NCBI GenBank assembly: GCA_964019695.1
Contig: OZ026528.1
Location: forward strand, 55,582,495-55,646,494
Length of the DNA: 64,000 bases
From: Loripinus fragilis
Lineage: Eukaryota > Mollusca > Bivalvia > Lucinida > Lucinidae
Reading direction: 5' to 3'
Made by a program: the position numbers and the translations under genes. Position 1 is the stretch's first letter, and every line of letters begins with the position of its first letter. This document shows positions 21,425 through 31,774 of this stretch, piece after piece. Below the pieces are notes generated by a model, which saw only the letters and a list, made by a program, of their open reading frames with translations, did no database searches and had not been told where the DNA came from.

Positions 21425-21800
21425 TGAACTATTGCCCAGTCAATAATTTTGACTATTGACTGGCACAATACCATGACCTGGTTTCCCGCTTCGCTGTTAA
21501 AAACACACAGGCGCTTATCGACATGCGCGACAACGATGCGCGTACGGTTCGTTTATGAAAGGAGACGATGTGCAACAAAGGCGAAAATGAGCCATGCTTT
21601 GGCAACTTTAAACTCCAATAACTTCGTTGTTTATGGTCAAAAGCATAAAGTGTGGGTACTCGTTTTCTTAGCTGGAACGAGCGGAACATTTTGAGACAAA
21701 ATTGAGCAGATTTGGTGAAATTTTCTGTTTTGCAACAAAACCGCACCGTCTACAGCAACTCCATTCAAGAAACGCTGCTAACTATTTCATCAAAAGGGTT
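21425..21800. mobile_element. Diverged copy of the 42-43 kb foldback family (P8)
   Basis: Sequence from GCGCGTACGGTTCG through GTGGGTACTCGTTTTCTTAG to ATTTGGTGAAATTTTC is the inverted counterpart of 43,070-43,260. A small palindrome, TCAATAATTTTGACTATTGA, lies at its left edge. Confidence 0.7.
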
Positions 21801-21837
21801 GGGTAATAAACAGTAATTTCATGCCTGTTTGTATTAT

Positions 21838-22045
21838 AGTCAAACTTCGGTACCGTGGACGGCCTGATACACTATTGCACTCGGCCTTCGGCCTCGTGCA
21901 ATAAATTGTGCATCAGGTCGACCACGGCACCTCGGGTTAATAGTTTTGACTATACTACGAACAGTCGGCCTCGTGCAATAAATTGTGCATCAGGTCGTCC
22001 ACGGCACCTCGGGGTAATAGTTTTGACTATACTACGAACAGGCAT
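21838..22045. repeat. Foldback with duplicated 84-bp arm
   Basis: TATAGTCAAACTTCGGTACC pairs with GGGTTAATAGTTTTGACTAT. The right arm (CGGCCTCGTGCAATAAATTG ...) is present twice in tandem, the second copy almost identical. Confidence 0.8.
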
Positions 22046-22998
22046 GAAATAACTTTATAATGGTGACTTAACTAGCGGAGCTAAAGGTGCAAAGTTTGGT
22101 CTGAGCTTTCATTGACATGTCATCTAATCTGTGTGTATGCGAGCAGCGAAGGCTAAGGCGAGTAGCCTTCACTGCTTGTTGATACGATAAGCACCGAACT
22201 ATCATGTTAGTCTTATGTTTCATGCGCGGATCTAGAAAGTATTGTCAGAGGGGGTCCAACTTTGACAGCGTTTTTTTTTTCGTTGGTGAGGGGAGGGAGG
22301 ATCCAAATACCACTATAAGCGGGCCATCATTGGCCCACCAGCGAAACGCCATTAAATGGCGTTTCGCTGGCGTGCCGATGATACCCCAACATTGAATGCT
22401 GGCTTGTAGCTTTGTGATTTTCTGGGGATCCGGACCAGTATTGCTAAAGCCCCATTCTCACTGTGCCGGTGTAGCCACGGCTCATCCCGATGCAGGACAG
22501 CCGGTATACCGTGATGCACCCGGACACATTTCATAAAAAATAAATTGCGTTCTCACTGTGCCGACGTTACCCCGGTATAGCCCCGGTTCTCGAGAAAGCA
22601 AGACGCCGGTTGATCCCCGGTTCACCACGGAGCACTTACGGTGCAGCACGGTGGAGCCACGGTTCGTGCCGGTATACCCCGGTGTTACCCAGGTTGTTTA
22701 CTGTGATGTCCCGGTAACTGCCGGTTGCGCCACGGTTACATGCCGGTAGGGCCACGGTTGCGTCCCGGTGCTACTCTACACAACAAAACCAGGATAAAAA
22801 CGAGGAGAGACATCAGTTTTCTTCTGTCTCTATCGCATAATAGCTATGACACAAATTGGACTGCACAGCCATATACGAGTTACTAGAGGAATCATGATCT
22901 GTGTAGCGAAAGCAAAATCGCTAGTATCCTCGCAGCTCATTTGCATGACAAATAAGCAGAAGCAGACCTGTTTTCTTACGACGAGGTTTAAATGTTGT

Positions 22999-23266
22999 TG
23001 ATCTGGGTCCAGAATTACAATGCCTCCTTAAAGTTAAGGAAGACTTAATTTAAGTCTTGATACTTCAACATTTACATTAAATGCTTAATAAGTTGCCAAG
23101 ACCGATGCAGTACTCATGGTTAAAGATATCATTTTGATCTACAGAAAAAATGAAACTATTTTGGTTTTAATCAGTTTGTAAACGTTATTTTTCGCATCCT
23201 GGAAATTCAATACTTAACTTAAGTACTCCTTACCTTTAAGGATACATTGTAATTCTAGGCCCAGAT
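22999..23266. mobile_element. MITE with 40-bp inverted ends
   Basis: GATCTGGGTCCAGAATTACA and its partner TGTAATTCTAGGCCCAGAT, each extended by a TCCTTAAAGTTAAGGA-like segment. Noncoding, nested in the CCGG-motif element. Confidence 0.85.
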
Positions 23267-23303
23267 TGTCTTGCTTTTTCGTAAAAATATATAAACACTT
23301 TGA

Positions 23304-23534
23304 GTGGGGCATGTGATTTCCAACAATGTGATATTTTGAGAAGTGTAGACTCAGACAAGCCTGTGCAGTCCCCAATTAAGCTGTAAAGTTGTTCGGTCAG
23401 TAGCTTAACAGTCATAGAATAATCAAGCGACTAGCAAAGGCTCTGATCAGACTGCGCCTAGGCGCAGGCTGATCTGAGGCTTTGCTAATGGCAACTACCA
23501 CATTGTTGGAGATGTCATGTCGTGGCTCATATAT
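23304..23534. mobile_element. P2 MITE, inverted orientation
   Basis: GTGATTTCCAACAATGTGAT at one end and ACATTGTTGGAGATGTCATG at the other, with the central CTCTGATCAGACTGCGCC palindrome. Confidence 0.85.
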
Positions 23535-24479
23535 GCTTGACTCTTCAGAAACTATAATTGCATTTATGCATAAGCTATGTAAATGAGCACATTTATACTA
23601 CTTACAATTTAACCAACTTGTGACGAATGGACTTTCCAATCCTTATCATTTCGATGAATCCACTTTCATTTTAGGTGCAGCAGGAGTGACTTTTCATTTT
23701 TATTTTGCTTTTTATTACATATACATAGGCAGAAGAACTGCACGGTTTATCACGGTTGAGACACGGATGTTCCCGGATTACGCCGGTATCGCCCCGACGC
23801 CGTCCCGGTGGAGACACGGTTGCTCCCGGCGGCTTCCCGGTTTATCACGGTATTTGACAGCCTTCCCGGTTACTCCCGGTGAGTCCCGGCTGTTTTAAAC
23901 ATTTTAAAACAACCGGGGACATGAGCCGGTTTAACACGGTTCAACACGGTTCATCCCGGATCTCCAAGGTTGTCCACGGTGCCGCCACGGTTGTGACACG
24001 GTTCAACACGGTTCATCCCGGATCATCAAACCGGGGTGAACCGGCACCTTAAACCGGGACAGTGAGAACGGGGCTTAAAAAAACCTATGTTTTTTTTAGA
24101 TTTTTTAGGGGGTCCCCCCTCTTGATCCGCGTATGTGTTTGGACCTCCAGCTCCTCGTATTCCAAGTCAGTGTGGACACTTGTCGGTTTGGGTCGAATTA
24201 TTAACAATTTGAAAGGAGGCGAAGAAGTAATTAGATTTTGGTGAAATTTGGCACGATGGAATACTTTATTTAGACTGTACTCTAGATCTGTCTTTAACCA
24301 AAAAGGTGGATTTTGACACGCATCCTATTTGAAATAGGGTACGTGATTTTGATCAAACCAATGGTACATTAGATTTTGTTGACCTTGACTTTCACATTAA
24401 GGTCACACCAGATTCTCTTATGACAATTTTTTTTAAAGGTTGTAAACGAGTGTAATCTCTTTGTAAGCTGTATAATTTT

Positions 24480-24955
24480 ACATGCTTAATTGCCGTCTGT
24501 AGATTTTCTTCAAATTTAACTTTTTTTAAAAAAAAATGAAAGTGTCCAGCAGTTTGAATCAATATCAGATCCGACGGTTTGTCAGTATGGGCGGATCCAG
24601 AGGGGGGACAGGGGGTCCGGACCCCCCCCCCCCTTAAAAATCACAAAAATTTAAGGTTTCCTAGCAATATTGATCCGGATCCCCTAAAATCACAAAGCTA
24701 CCAAGCCAGCATTCAATTGTGGACCATTATCGGCACGCCAGCGAAACGCCATTTCAATGGCGTATCGCTGGCGGGCCGATAATGGTCTACTTTTAGTGGC
24801 ATTTCGATCCCTCTCACCATCTCATCAACTAAATAAAAAAAAATGTTGTTAGTGTTGGACCCCCTCTGACAAAACTTTCAAGATCCACGCATGATCGGTC
24901 TTGATATGGGTCCATTTGTTTGCAAGTGTTATCAGCAGACACCACAAGTCGTTAC
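24480..24955. mobile_element. P6 MITE interrupted by P5 MITE
   Basis: The P6 family (TGCCGTCTGTAGATTTTCTT ... TTATCAGCAGACACC, centre a CCAGATCAGG-type palindrome) is split within its palindrome by an intact P5 copy at 24,582-24,895 (GGGCGGATCCAGAGG ... CAAGATCCACGCATG). Flanking TCAGT / TCGGT may be the diverged target duplication. Confidence 0.75.
24582..24895. mobile_element. P5 MITE, intact copy
   Basis: Contains the perfect inner foldback GCCAGCGAAACGCCATTTCA / TGGCGTATCGCTGGC and ends in GGATC-type inverted termini. It serves as the reference showing the insertion in the 22.2-24.1 kb copy. Confidence 0.85.
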
Positions 24956-25183
24956 TGTTGGAGAAAGAATTGAGCCCTGGTTCTATAGACAGTCTCATAA
25001 TCTCTTCTCAGTCAAATAGCCCGCTAAGTTATTGACTGTGCCAAAATAACCTCGCGTTGAATTTGAAAAACGACAACATAGCCATGTGTCTGATAAGTTT
25101 GGTAGAACCTCAACAGAATGGCTGTTGCACTACAACATCAATTGATCATAAATAGTTATTTGACACAACTAAACAAACAGACT

Positions 25184-25398
25184 ACTGTCCTGCCAGCCAA
25201 GAGTGACAGTGACGTCATGTCTTGTTTGCAAAGTTATCAGGGACTTATAATCGATAGATCACTTGTGTATTAATCATATCTGCCGGATAGGATCAATACA
25301 CAAGTAGTCTATCGATTCGCGTCAGCTCAGTTAATGTTTTACTTAACAATTGTAAACAAAGTATAACGCAGCTGTCACTCTTGGTTGGCACGACAGTA
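25184..25398. mobile_element. MITE (family P7)
   Basis: Inverted ends TACTGTCCTGCCAGCCAAGA and TCTTGGTTGGCACGACAGTA, with an inner palindrome CGATAGATCACTTGTGTATT. The second copy is at 29,347-29,545, in opposite orientation. Confidence 0.9.
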
Positions 25399-25806
25399 CA
25401 TGTATGCATTTTATTGATCTTTGCATAAATTTTTAATATCTATACATGCATTTCATTCAAAAGATTTATGTAACCATGTTAACACTATTTCAAATGAAGC
25501 ATGTTCGCACGTGTAACCATGTTATCACTGTTTTGAATATAATTGTACATACACGTACATGAAACCATGTATATATAAGTCTCTATTTATACTTAGAGAA
25601 ACGAACAGTTTCTTATAAAAAAGCTTTTTTCGATGTTTTAATGCATTTTGAGCTTCATTGATGTGCCGATGGTGCTTTCAACTTATTAATTGAGATCTGG
25701 GACTCAAGTGCCAGTGTCATGTAATCACGGATTCAAATTGCACTTGTCCACGTGAGTAATCATGTGAGCTTTAAGGTTACTTTTAACGTTGAATCTTCGC
25801 TCACAG

Positions 25807-26856
25807 AGGACCTCGGACAGTCTCCTATTCAATCTGCCCAAATTTTGACAGCCTGTGGCTAGGATAATGCATACTTGACAACTATATTTTTGCGCTTAAA
25901 TTAAACCCTTATATTTAGTGTACCTAGCAGAATAAAAATATTTTAAAAATATAACATGATCATGGCAGGGCATTCGGGTTTAGGGGGTGGGGGTATTTTT
26001 TGTGACCAAATTTTATTTCATAGAAAATCAAAGTTTCGCCGGGTATACACCTAAATACATGGAAATGTAATGTTTGGGGCATAAAACTTGAGACGAAAGT
26101 GATTCGTTTGCATGAAATTCAGGGTGAAAAGATTTCACGGCTTCTTCTAAATAAGTACGCTGTCCACAACTTTTGACAATTACCTGTTGTGTATTTAGTT
26201 CAGCCAGTTTGACATGTTCACTGGGGTGTATCATAACTGCATACTGTATATGTCATAGTCTAGATAAGCACATTTTTTTAGCTTAAAATTACAAATATTT
26301 TCTTAATCATCAGATTTAATCTATAATTTGGTGCTTAAAAGAACCGTCTCATTGTGACGGTTCTTTTGAGTACCCACAACATATGTTTTGGCTGAGAAAT
26401 AAGACAATTAATTACTTGGTACACAATCATAACTAAAGCCCTGATACATGCCATTGTAAATTGATATTTACCTACAGGTTTGTATAAAATAAGTTCCTAT
26501 TAAGTTTTTAGAATAAATTGTTTTTGAGCATTTTGACATCGTTCCCCCCCCCCGTGACCAATCATGCCGTTTTAATATGATATGTGAAATGTAAAACTAC
26601 AACAGTTTGCAAAAGGATTAGTTTGGTCACAGGGGAAAAGCACTTCAGTAAAACTATTTCTATTTTCTATATGTTGAATAGCAAAAACGGAGTTTTCAAC
26701 CCATATTTTTAAAAAGGTACTTGTCCAATGAGAAAAACACTTTTACGGATAATTCGAGAGGTGAACCTTCTATCTTTTTGATAGAAAAACTATCGTTTTT
26801 TAACTTTTTTCTGGCCATTTTTTGGGCAATCCTTCATTAAGACTGTCCGAGGTCCT
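25807..26856. mobile_element. TIR element inserted in ZF exon D
   Basis: Ends AGGACCTCGGACAGTCT and AGACTGTCCGAGGTCCT are perfect 17-bp inverted repeats, with weaker similarity to about 40 bp. The flanking exon halves rejoin in frame if the element is removed. The interior is noncoding and holds the hairpin at 26,331-26,378. I see no long target duplication and do not assign a superfamily. Confidence 0.85.
26331..26378. repeat. AAAAGAACCGTCTC hairpin
   Basis: GTGCTTAAAAGAACCGTCTC pairs with GACGGTTCTTTTGAGTAC over a 2-4 base loop. It matches 50,011-50,062 and the outer ends of the 56.5-63.9 kb element. Confidence 0.85.
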
Positions 26857-27046
26857 TTGACACTGGAACGGCCGAGCACCCGTGTTTATTCTTTCATGGT
26901 TATCACAATCCCTCCGCCGGACAAAAGCCTTTCCACAGAAAGCACAAGCTGTGTATCTTGGTGAAGATGAGGGTTCAAAAATGAGAATTCGTGGAAACCT
27001 GAAAATTTTGACTATCATTTAACTCTACTATGCATGCTTGGTATTT

Positions 27047-27205
27047 TTTCATTCTTTTGTTACCGCCTGCTGACATTTTTTAAATTAACTTTTTCAAAAT
27101 TTTCTTTTAGGAACTCTATCAAGGTGTCAAATGGGTTGGATCCAGATCAGGACCGACGCTCTGTCGGTCCTGATCTGGGTCTAAACTGTTTGCAAAAGAC
27201 AAAAG
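27047..27205. mobile_element. P6 MITE
   Basis: The centre is a perfect-looking foldback, TCAGGACCGACGCTCTGTCG / CGGTCCTGA, flanked by GGTTGGATCCAGA and TCTGGGTCTAAACTG. Confidence 0.85.
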
Positions 27206-27209
27206 GAAA

Positions 27210-28015
27210 CTTAAGAGTTTTTCCCTGGGATGATACATAGAATGAGTAAAGAAGCCTCCATGCGAGCTTAACATTTTTTGTGATTTACTTTACTTGTCTT
27301 CTTGGTGTGACTGTAAGTGTTCTGTGGCTCTTCCTCATGTGAATGGGATTTCACTGGTGGGTCAAGTTTAACCTAAGACAGTATTTTGGTTGGGAGTTCA
27401 CATGGGAGTTCACAGAGTCCCTGTTATGGCGCCAATCTTTAATTGGTTTACCACCTTTCTAAAAAAATCTAATTACTGCTGTTTTGTAATTAACCATTTC
27501 AGCCGATTGGAATTTCCCACTCCTATCAATTGGACGAATCCATTTCCAATTTATTGGTTGTTGGGTAATATATTGATTTTTTTCATATTTTAATAGAATA
27601 TTCTGTAAGCAAACATTCGAGGCCTTGACCAGAAGCCGCGTTCTGTGTTATCTAATCTGGATGTGCACTGTTTGCATATATTCCACAAAAAGACACTACG
27701 TAACAATATGTTATTATTTTAAATCTATAAAAACTGACAAATGTTTTCACACAAATCCTTTTATTACATATAACTTTCACCTACTTTATTATAAAACATG
27801 TACATCAAGGTACGATACACCCAAATATTTATAAAGCGGTTCTGTGACTTATATTATCCCACAAAACGACTTATATTATCCCAATTATGATGCATATATG
27901 TCCCTGATAGTTGTTTAAATCTTAGCAAACAGCGCAGACCCTGGGTTGGGTCTTCATTGTTTGACAAGTACCCATTTAGTGGTTCCCAGTATATATAGGG
28001 TTAAATCTTTCACAC
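27210..28015. other. No feature recognised
   Basis: AT-rich. CTGTAAGTGTTCTGTGGCTC near 27,310 recurs at 32,140, so a diverged repeat is present, unidentified. Confidence 0.5.
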
Positions 28016-28019
28016 ATTC

Positions 28020-28121
28020 CACGATGGTCTCATTCCTGTGAATATAATATTGTATAACGCCGAAAACGTACATTTAAGAACTGCATTGACATGTGTCACC
28101 ATAACAGACCTAAGATTGCGT
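28020..28121 (-). pseudogene. ZF exon relic F, 3' part
   Basis: On the minus strand 28,121-28,075 reads RNLRSVMVTHVNAVLK, matching the exon C end SNLRAHMVIHVNAAK with the second-finger first His changed. Just downstream, at 28,020-28,070, CCTGTGAATATAAT-type sequence resembles a second, more decayed finger-1 relic. The relic is cut at TTAA by the T1 MITE. Confidence 0.6.
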
Positions 28122-28125
28122 TTAA

Positions 28126-28491
28126 AGCTGCATAGTCTGTAACTTTTGATCTTTTAATTTTAGAACTAATGTTTCTCTTTTTCTCAAGAACACAGTAAAA
28201 TAACTAAAATTCAGGTAAACATTTTACCAATTTCGTAAATCTTAAGAAATTATCAGTATCAAAACAACATTATTTATGTTGAAATTAGCTGTCTATAATT
28301 ATTGGAGGGACGCAAATAATTACCAACAAGAGAAAAACACACCTGTTTTATAAGATTATTCACCTTTCCGTGCAGTTTTCAGCTATAGTGAACAGATTTA
28401 TTGTGAAAACATAACTTAATTCTACTTTTACAATAATTTAAAAGAAAATAAAAAAATTCGAAAAATATCAAAGGTTACAGACTATGCAGCT
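28126..28491. mobile_element. TTAA-flanked MITE (family T1) in ZF relic
   Basis: 366 bp long, the same length as the copy at 10,422, with ends AGCTGCATAGTCTGTAAC and GTTACAGACTATGCAGCT and TTAA on both sides. The TTAA lies inside the codons for the FNVK motif of a decayed zinc finger. Confidence 0.92.
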
Positions 28492-28495
28492 TTAA

Positions 28496-28600
28496 CAACA
28501 ATGAACTGTTCATACATTTCAGGATGGCCATCTTCCTGTGAATATATTGTTGAAAAGCACGAACAAAATGATAATGTTCTGATTCCAATTATATTAATCA
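28496..28600 (-). pseudogene. ZF exon relic F, 5' part
   Basis: Minus-strand codons next to the MITE read EMYEQFIVVK against EICERRFNVK of exon C. Before that, YIHRKMAILKC aligns with RIHTGAKPYKC. Cysteines and histidines are mutated and the frame is interrupted. The assignment depends on alignment to exon C. Confidence 0.5.
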
Positions 28601-28639
28601 TTCTGGTTATACAGCATCAAAAGCATTAAAGCTAAGTTT

Positions 28640-28783
28640 GAGAGAACCCAGTTCTGAAATGCATTGCCATGTGCCACTATCCCAGTGCTGAATTGCACTG
28701 ACATGTGTCATCATCCCAGTGCTGAAATGCATTGACATGTATCACCACCATGGTGATGCATGTCAATGCATTTCAGCACTGGG
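28640..28783. repeat. Tandem units and 69-bp hairpin derived from ZF exon C end
   Basis: GCATTGACATGTGTCA-like units recur about every 40 bp. The last (28,715-28,749) is mirrored around CCATGG to 28,783 with one mismatch in 30 pairs. The unit matches the 3' coding end of exon C (TGCATTGACATGTATCACCA at 28,889). Confidence 0.75.
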
Positions 28784-28869
28784 CTGTTACAAAGCGCTGT
28801 CACTTTGCTTCGGTGGTAATCCAAGGTTGGTCCCATTACTTTGAATGCTGTTTTGCATTGTGCTGGGAA

Positions 28870-29105
28870 TCATGTGAAGTTCTTAGCTGCATTGACATGT
28901 ATCACCATATGAGCTCTCAGATTGCTTTTAACATTGAACCTTCGTTCACAGATTTCACATTTGTAGGGTTTCGCCCCAGTATGTATTCGTATGTGGTTGT
29001 CAAGGTCCCACCGTCGTGCAAAGTTCTTCCCACACATGAGGCACACATGCTTCTTTGAATTAGAGAAATCTTCTGGTAGCAGCTGAGCAGAGACCATGCC
29101 CGCAC
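28870..29105 (-). CDS. C2H2 zinc-finger terminal exon C (two fingers)
   Basis: A probable 3'-terminal exon of a zinc-finger transcription factor. A strong acceptor (TTTCTCTGTTTTAG) precedes it. Two bases complete a phase-1 codon and 77 codons plus a TGA stop follow. The linker, AGMVSAQLLPEDFSNSKKH, leads into finger 1, CLMCGKNFARRWDLDNHIRI ending in H, linker TGAKPYK, finger 2, CEICERRFNVKSNLRAHMVI ending in H, and VNAAKNFT. All eight zinc ligands are present. Recognition residues (-1,2,3,6) are R,W,D,N and V,S,N,A. An internal ATG at 29,097 exists but the acceptor makes it an unlikely start. Antisense frames here are shadows. Confidence 0.88.
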
Positions 29106-29346
29106 CTAAAACAGAGAAATCAAAGTTTACCTTACTGTAAAGTAGGTCAAGATATACCTAGGATCACAGGTTGTAGAGCACATGTAACACAATGTTCTCC
29201 AGAGCAAAGGGATCAATAACCCATACCAAAGTCCATGGTTATTCATCCCTTTGTTCTGGAGAGTTTTTTAAGAGTCTTTACCATATATGGCAGCCATTGA
29301 TGTCAGGTAACATAAACAACAGCCATTTCACCATTTATCATGTAAC

Positions 29347-29545
29347 TACTGTCGTGCCAACCAAGAGTGACAGTGTCGTAATACTGTTTACAATTGCTCA
29401 GTAAAGCACTAACGTGTACACTCCACTTGAGCTAACGCGAATCGATAGATAGGATTAATACACAAGTGATCTATCGCTTATAACTCCGTGATAACTTTAT
29501 AAACAGAACATGACGTCTCTGTCACTCTTGGCTGGCAGAAAAGTA
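29347..29545. mobile_element. MITE (family P7)
   Basis: Ends TACTGTCGTGCCAACCAAGA and TCTTGGCTGGCAGAAAAGTA, with the CGATAGAT ... ATCTATCG inner arms. Partner of 25,184-25,398. Confidence 0.9.
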
Positions 29546-29669
29546 AATTGCACAATTATTTCAACATTGTCGCAACAAATGGATGCTCAATATGAAATTG
29601 CCTTGTGAATTTTGAAAAAAATCTTTAAATAGATTGATGGCAGTCCATTATGATCTACATTGGCTGAAA

Positions 29670-30440
29670 TGTCATTCTTGACCTTAAGTACTTATATATA
29701 ATCATTTTTCATTAGGTTAAACGTATCTCAGAAAGTATAGTAATGACTTTGGCTTAAAAAGTATTTGAAAAAACTCATCTTATCCAGAATATTCACCTTA
29801 AAATCTATTAGGAATCAAGATTTGCCTGGACGAAGTGTAGGTCAATGTCAACCAAGGAACAACATTTGAAAAAAAACTTGGTAGAGCCCACATCCAAATG
29901 TTGCATACTACGGACCAAGGTTATTGACCTTTTGGCTACAAAGAAGATTTAAATGAGTTTACCATTTATGAGCATGGCGGTCATCACGGTCATGTGACCT
30001 GGACTATTTGTATAACTTTACCAGAGTATCCACCTTTAAATCAATTAGGAATCAAAATTGGCCTTGACGAAATGTAGGTCAATGTCAACCTTGGATCAAC
30101 ATTTGAAAAAAAACTTGGTAGGGCCCACATCCAAATGTTACATACTACAGTCCAAGGTTATTGACCTTTTGGCTACAGAGAAGATTTAAATGGTGTTAAC
30201 TTACATGAGCATGGTTGTCATCATGGTCGTGTGACCTGGATCTTTTGTATAACTTTTCCAGAGTATCTACTTTTAAATCCAAGGTTATTGACCTTTTGGC
30301 TACAGAGAAGATTTAAATGATTTTACCATACATGAGTATGACGGTCATCACGGTCATGTAACCTGTACCGTCTGCATAACTTTCGTTTCCCCAGGCCTTA
30401 GGATTTTTGTATAAAATTTGACATCATCTCTACTTCAATT
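29670..30440 (-). repeat. L1-type segmented repeat, inverted
   Basis: Three diverged units of about 200-270 bp with AAGGTTATTGACCTTTTGGC, CATGTGACCTGG and TTGGTAGAGCCCACATCC, matching L1 units at 10-12 kb on the other strand. Noncoding. Confidence 0.75.
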
Positions 30441-30444
30441 TACA

Positions 30445-31560
30445 GTGTGCTTGCTCAGAAAAATATGTTAGACCATTTTGATGGGAATCAAATATATAAG
30501 CGACCTCACCTGAAAGATCAAAAGTCCTCCTGGTCTTTGGGAAATATTTATACTCATTGTCTAAATATGTAAAACATATCAAGTAAACACACCTCGCCTA
30601 TTGAGTCAATGCTAAAAACGTGATATATCAAACATTAATTCAGCTTTTAAAGCGCGACAGTCATGACGTTAGACGGTGTAACGTCACTTTTGCGCTTGAA
30701 AAGGGTTACAAATATACTGAACAGCAAAAGAAACGCATATTTTGCATATTTGGTATAGATTGGGGTTTAAATAATGATTTGATGATATGTAAGGTATCAC
30801 TGATGTATGGAACATGTGTATTATCAAATGCATCACAAATGGATGGCTCGTTGGAATAATCATAATAAAGGGGCGTGACTCTGGGCGTAATAAAATAACT
30901 CGTAATAAAGGCGACTTTCGAAATGGTGTATGCCTAAAACCACTGAACGGATTTGAATGAAAATCACTCTGCGTGATAATCATAACATACAGACTACTTA
31001 TGAAGGTCAAATTGCCAGATATTCTTCAATGGTGGACCATTGTGGCCCAGCTACAGTATCAGACAATTAACCGGAAGTGTGTGAAATACAGGCAAGAAAG
31101 GGTCCAAAATATTGTTTTAAATGGTTCTGTTGGACAGTACCTTACTTGTCATCAATAATACTGTAGCAGATTTTCTTACATCCAAAGACTCCGCTGGTTT
31201 TCAATACCAATGCAAAAAATGCAAAACATGAAGATTTTTGGATTAGCAGTATAATTTCCACAGCAACGAATTTAAAAGTTTTATGCTGTTTTCTTATCTG
31301 TTACATCGTGTTCTCGTGACATGCAATAGAATCGGATTCAAAACACGTCTCTTCCAAAGTACAGCACTGTTTTGCGTTTTTTTTCATTAATGGACAAACA
31401 CTAATAATTAACTGTGTAATGAAGAACAAAATGGTCTGAAACGAACGCATGAGTCCATTCAAACATGTTCATATCATTTAGGGGTAAATTTGATAAGGGT
31501 TTCTGGTATTAAATGGATACTGAATAATATGCGTTTCTTCTGCTGTCAAGTATATAATGT
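30445..31560. other. No gene recognised; old repeat
   Basis: Only short frames on both strands. Around 30,640-30,720 the sequence resembles 5,950-6,020 inverted. Confidence 0.45.
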
Positions 31561-31615
31561 AAACTTATTGGCGGGCATGCCCAGCTATTGGCGGGAATTC
31601 TTCAGTGCAAATAGA

Positions 31616-31770
31616 CTAGCTCTTGTACGTGAATTGTTGAGTAATGAATCACTTTTTGTCAGTCAGTTATTCGAAATAAATCACTCGCGCTGCTCGCTCG
31701 TGATTTGATCTTCTTTACAACTGACCTCCAAACAGTGAATTATTACTCAGCAATTCACTGCTAGAGCTGA
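31616..31770. repeat. Foldback, 35-bp arms
   Basis: TAGCTCTTGTACGTGAATTG pairs with CAGCAATTCACTGCTAGAGC, with GAGTAAT further in. The centre carries the CACTCGCGCTGCTCGCTCGT palindrome. Confidence 0.75.
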
Positions 31771-31774
31771 TCTA

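Larger units (their letters stand above)
22449..24074. mobile_element. TIR element built of CCGGTT/CACGGTT motifs
   Basis: Ends GCCCCATTCTCACTGT and ACAGTGAGAACGGGGC, with TTAA directly after the right end and a mutated CTAAA before the left. Blocks next to both ends (22,470-22,780 and 23,740-24,040) are made of short motifs such as CCGGT, CACGGTT and CCCGGAT about every 9-12 bp. The centre holds two smaller MITEs. Noncoding. The architecture parallels the element at 2,263-3,273. Confidence 0.85.
22222..24133. mobile_element. Host MITE (family P5) split by a nested transposon
   Basis: The ends, GCGCGGATCTAGAAAG (left) and CTTGATCCGCGTATG (right), and 22,330-22,448 match, in inverted orientation, the intact copy at 24,582-24,895. 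The match resumes at 24,080 (AAACCT ... GGGGGTCC). The interrupting DNA is the 1.6 kb element at 22,449-24,074. Confidence 0.8.
25725..26998 (-). pseudogene. C2H2 zinc-finger exon D, split by a transposon
   Basis: A broken counterpart of exons A, C and E. On the minus strand, 26,998-26,857 encodes finger 1 (YTACAFCGKAFVRRRDCDNH, then ERINTGARPFQC, with the last His replaced by Asn). Then 25,806-25,725 encodes the rest of finger 2 (LCERRFNVKSNLKAHMITH) and VDKCNLNP, ending in TGA. Between them, just after the first Cys of finger 2, sits a 1.05 kb TIR element. The best acceptor (AAAATTTTCAG) gives phase 2, unlike the other exons; an alternative TGATAG site would give phase 1 but is weak. With the insertion and lost His, this copy is dead. 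Confidence 0.82.

Noticed and set aside
28732..29058. 108-codon open frame on the plus strand
   Set aside because: Lies antisense to ZF exon C and the hairpin derived from it; the minus-strand frame has intact zinc-finger ligands.
30684..31010. 108-codon minus-strand frame
   Set aside because: No motif, no splice or start context, in a region resembling an old dispersed repeat.
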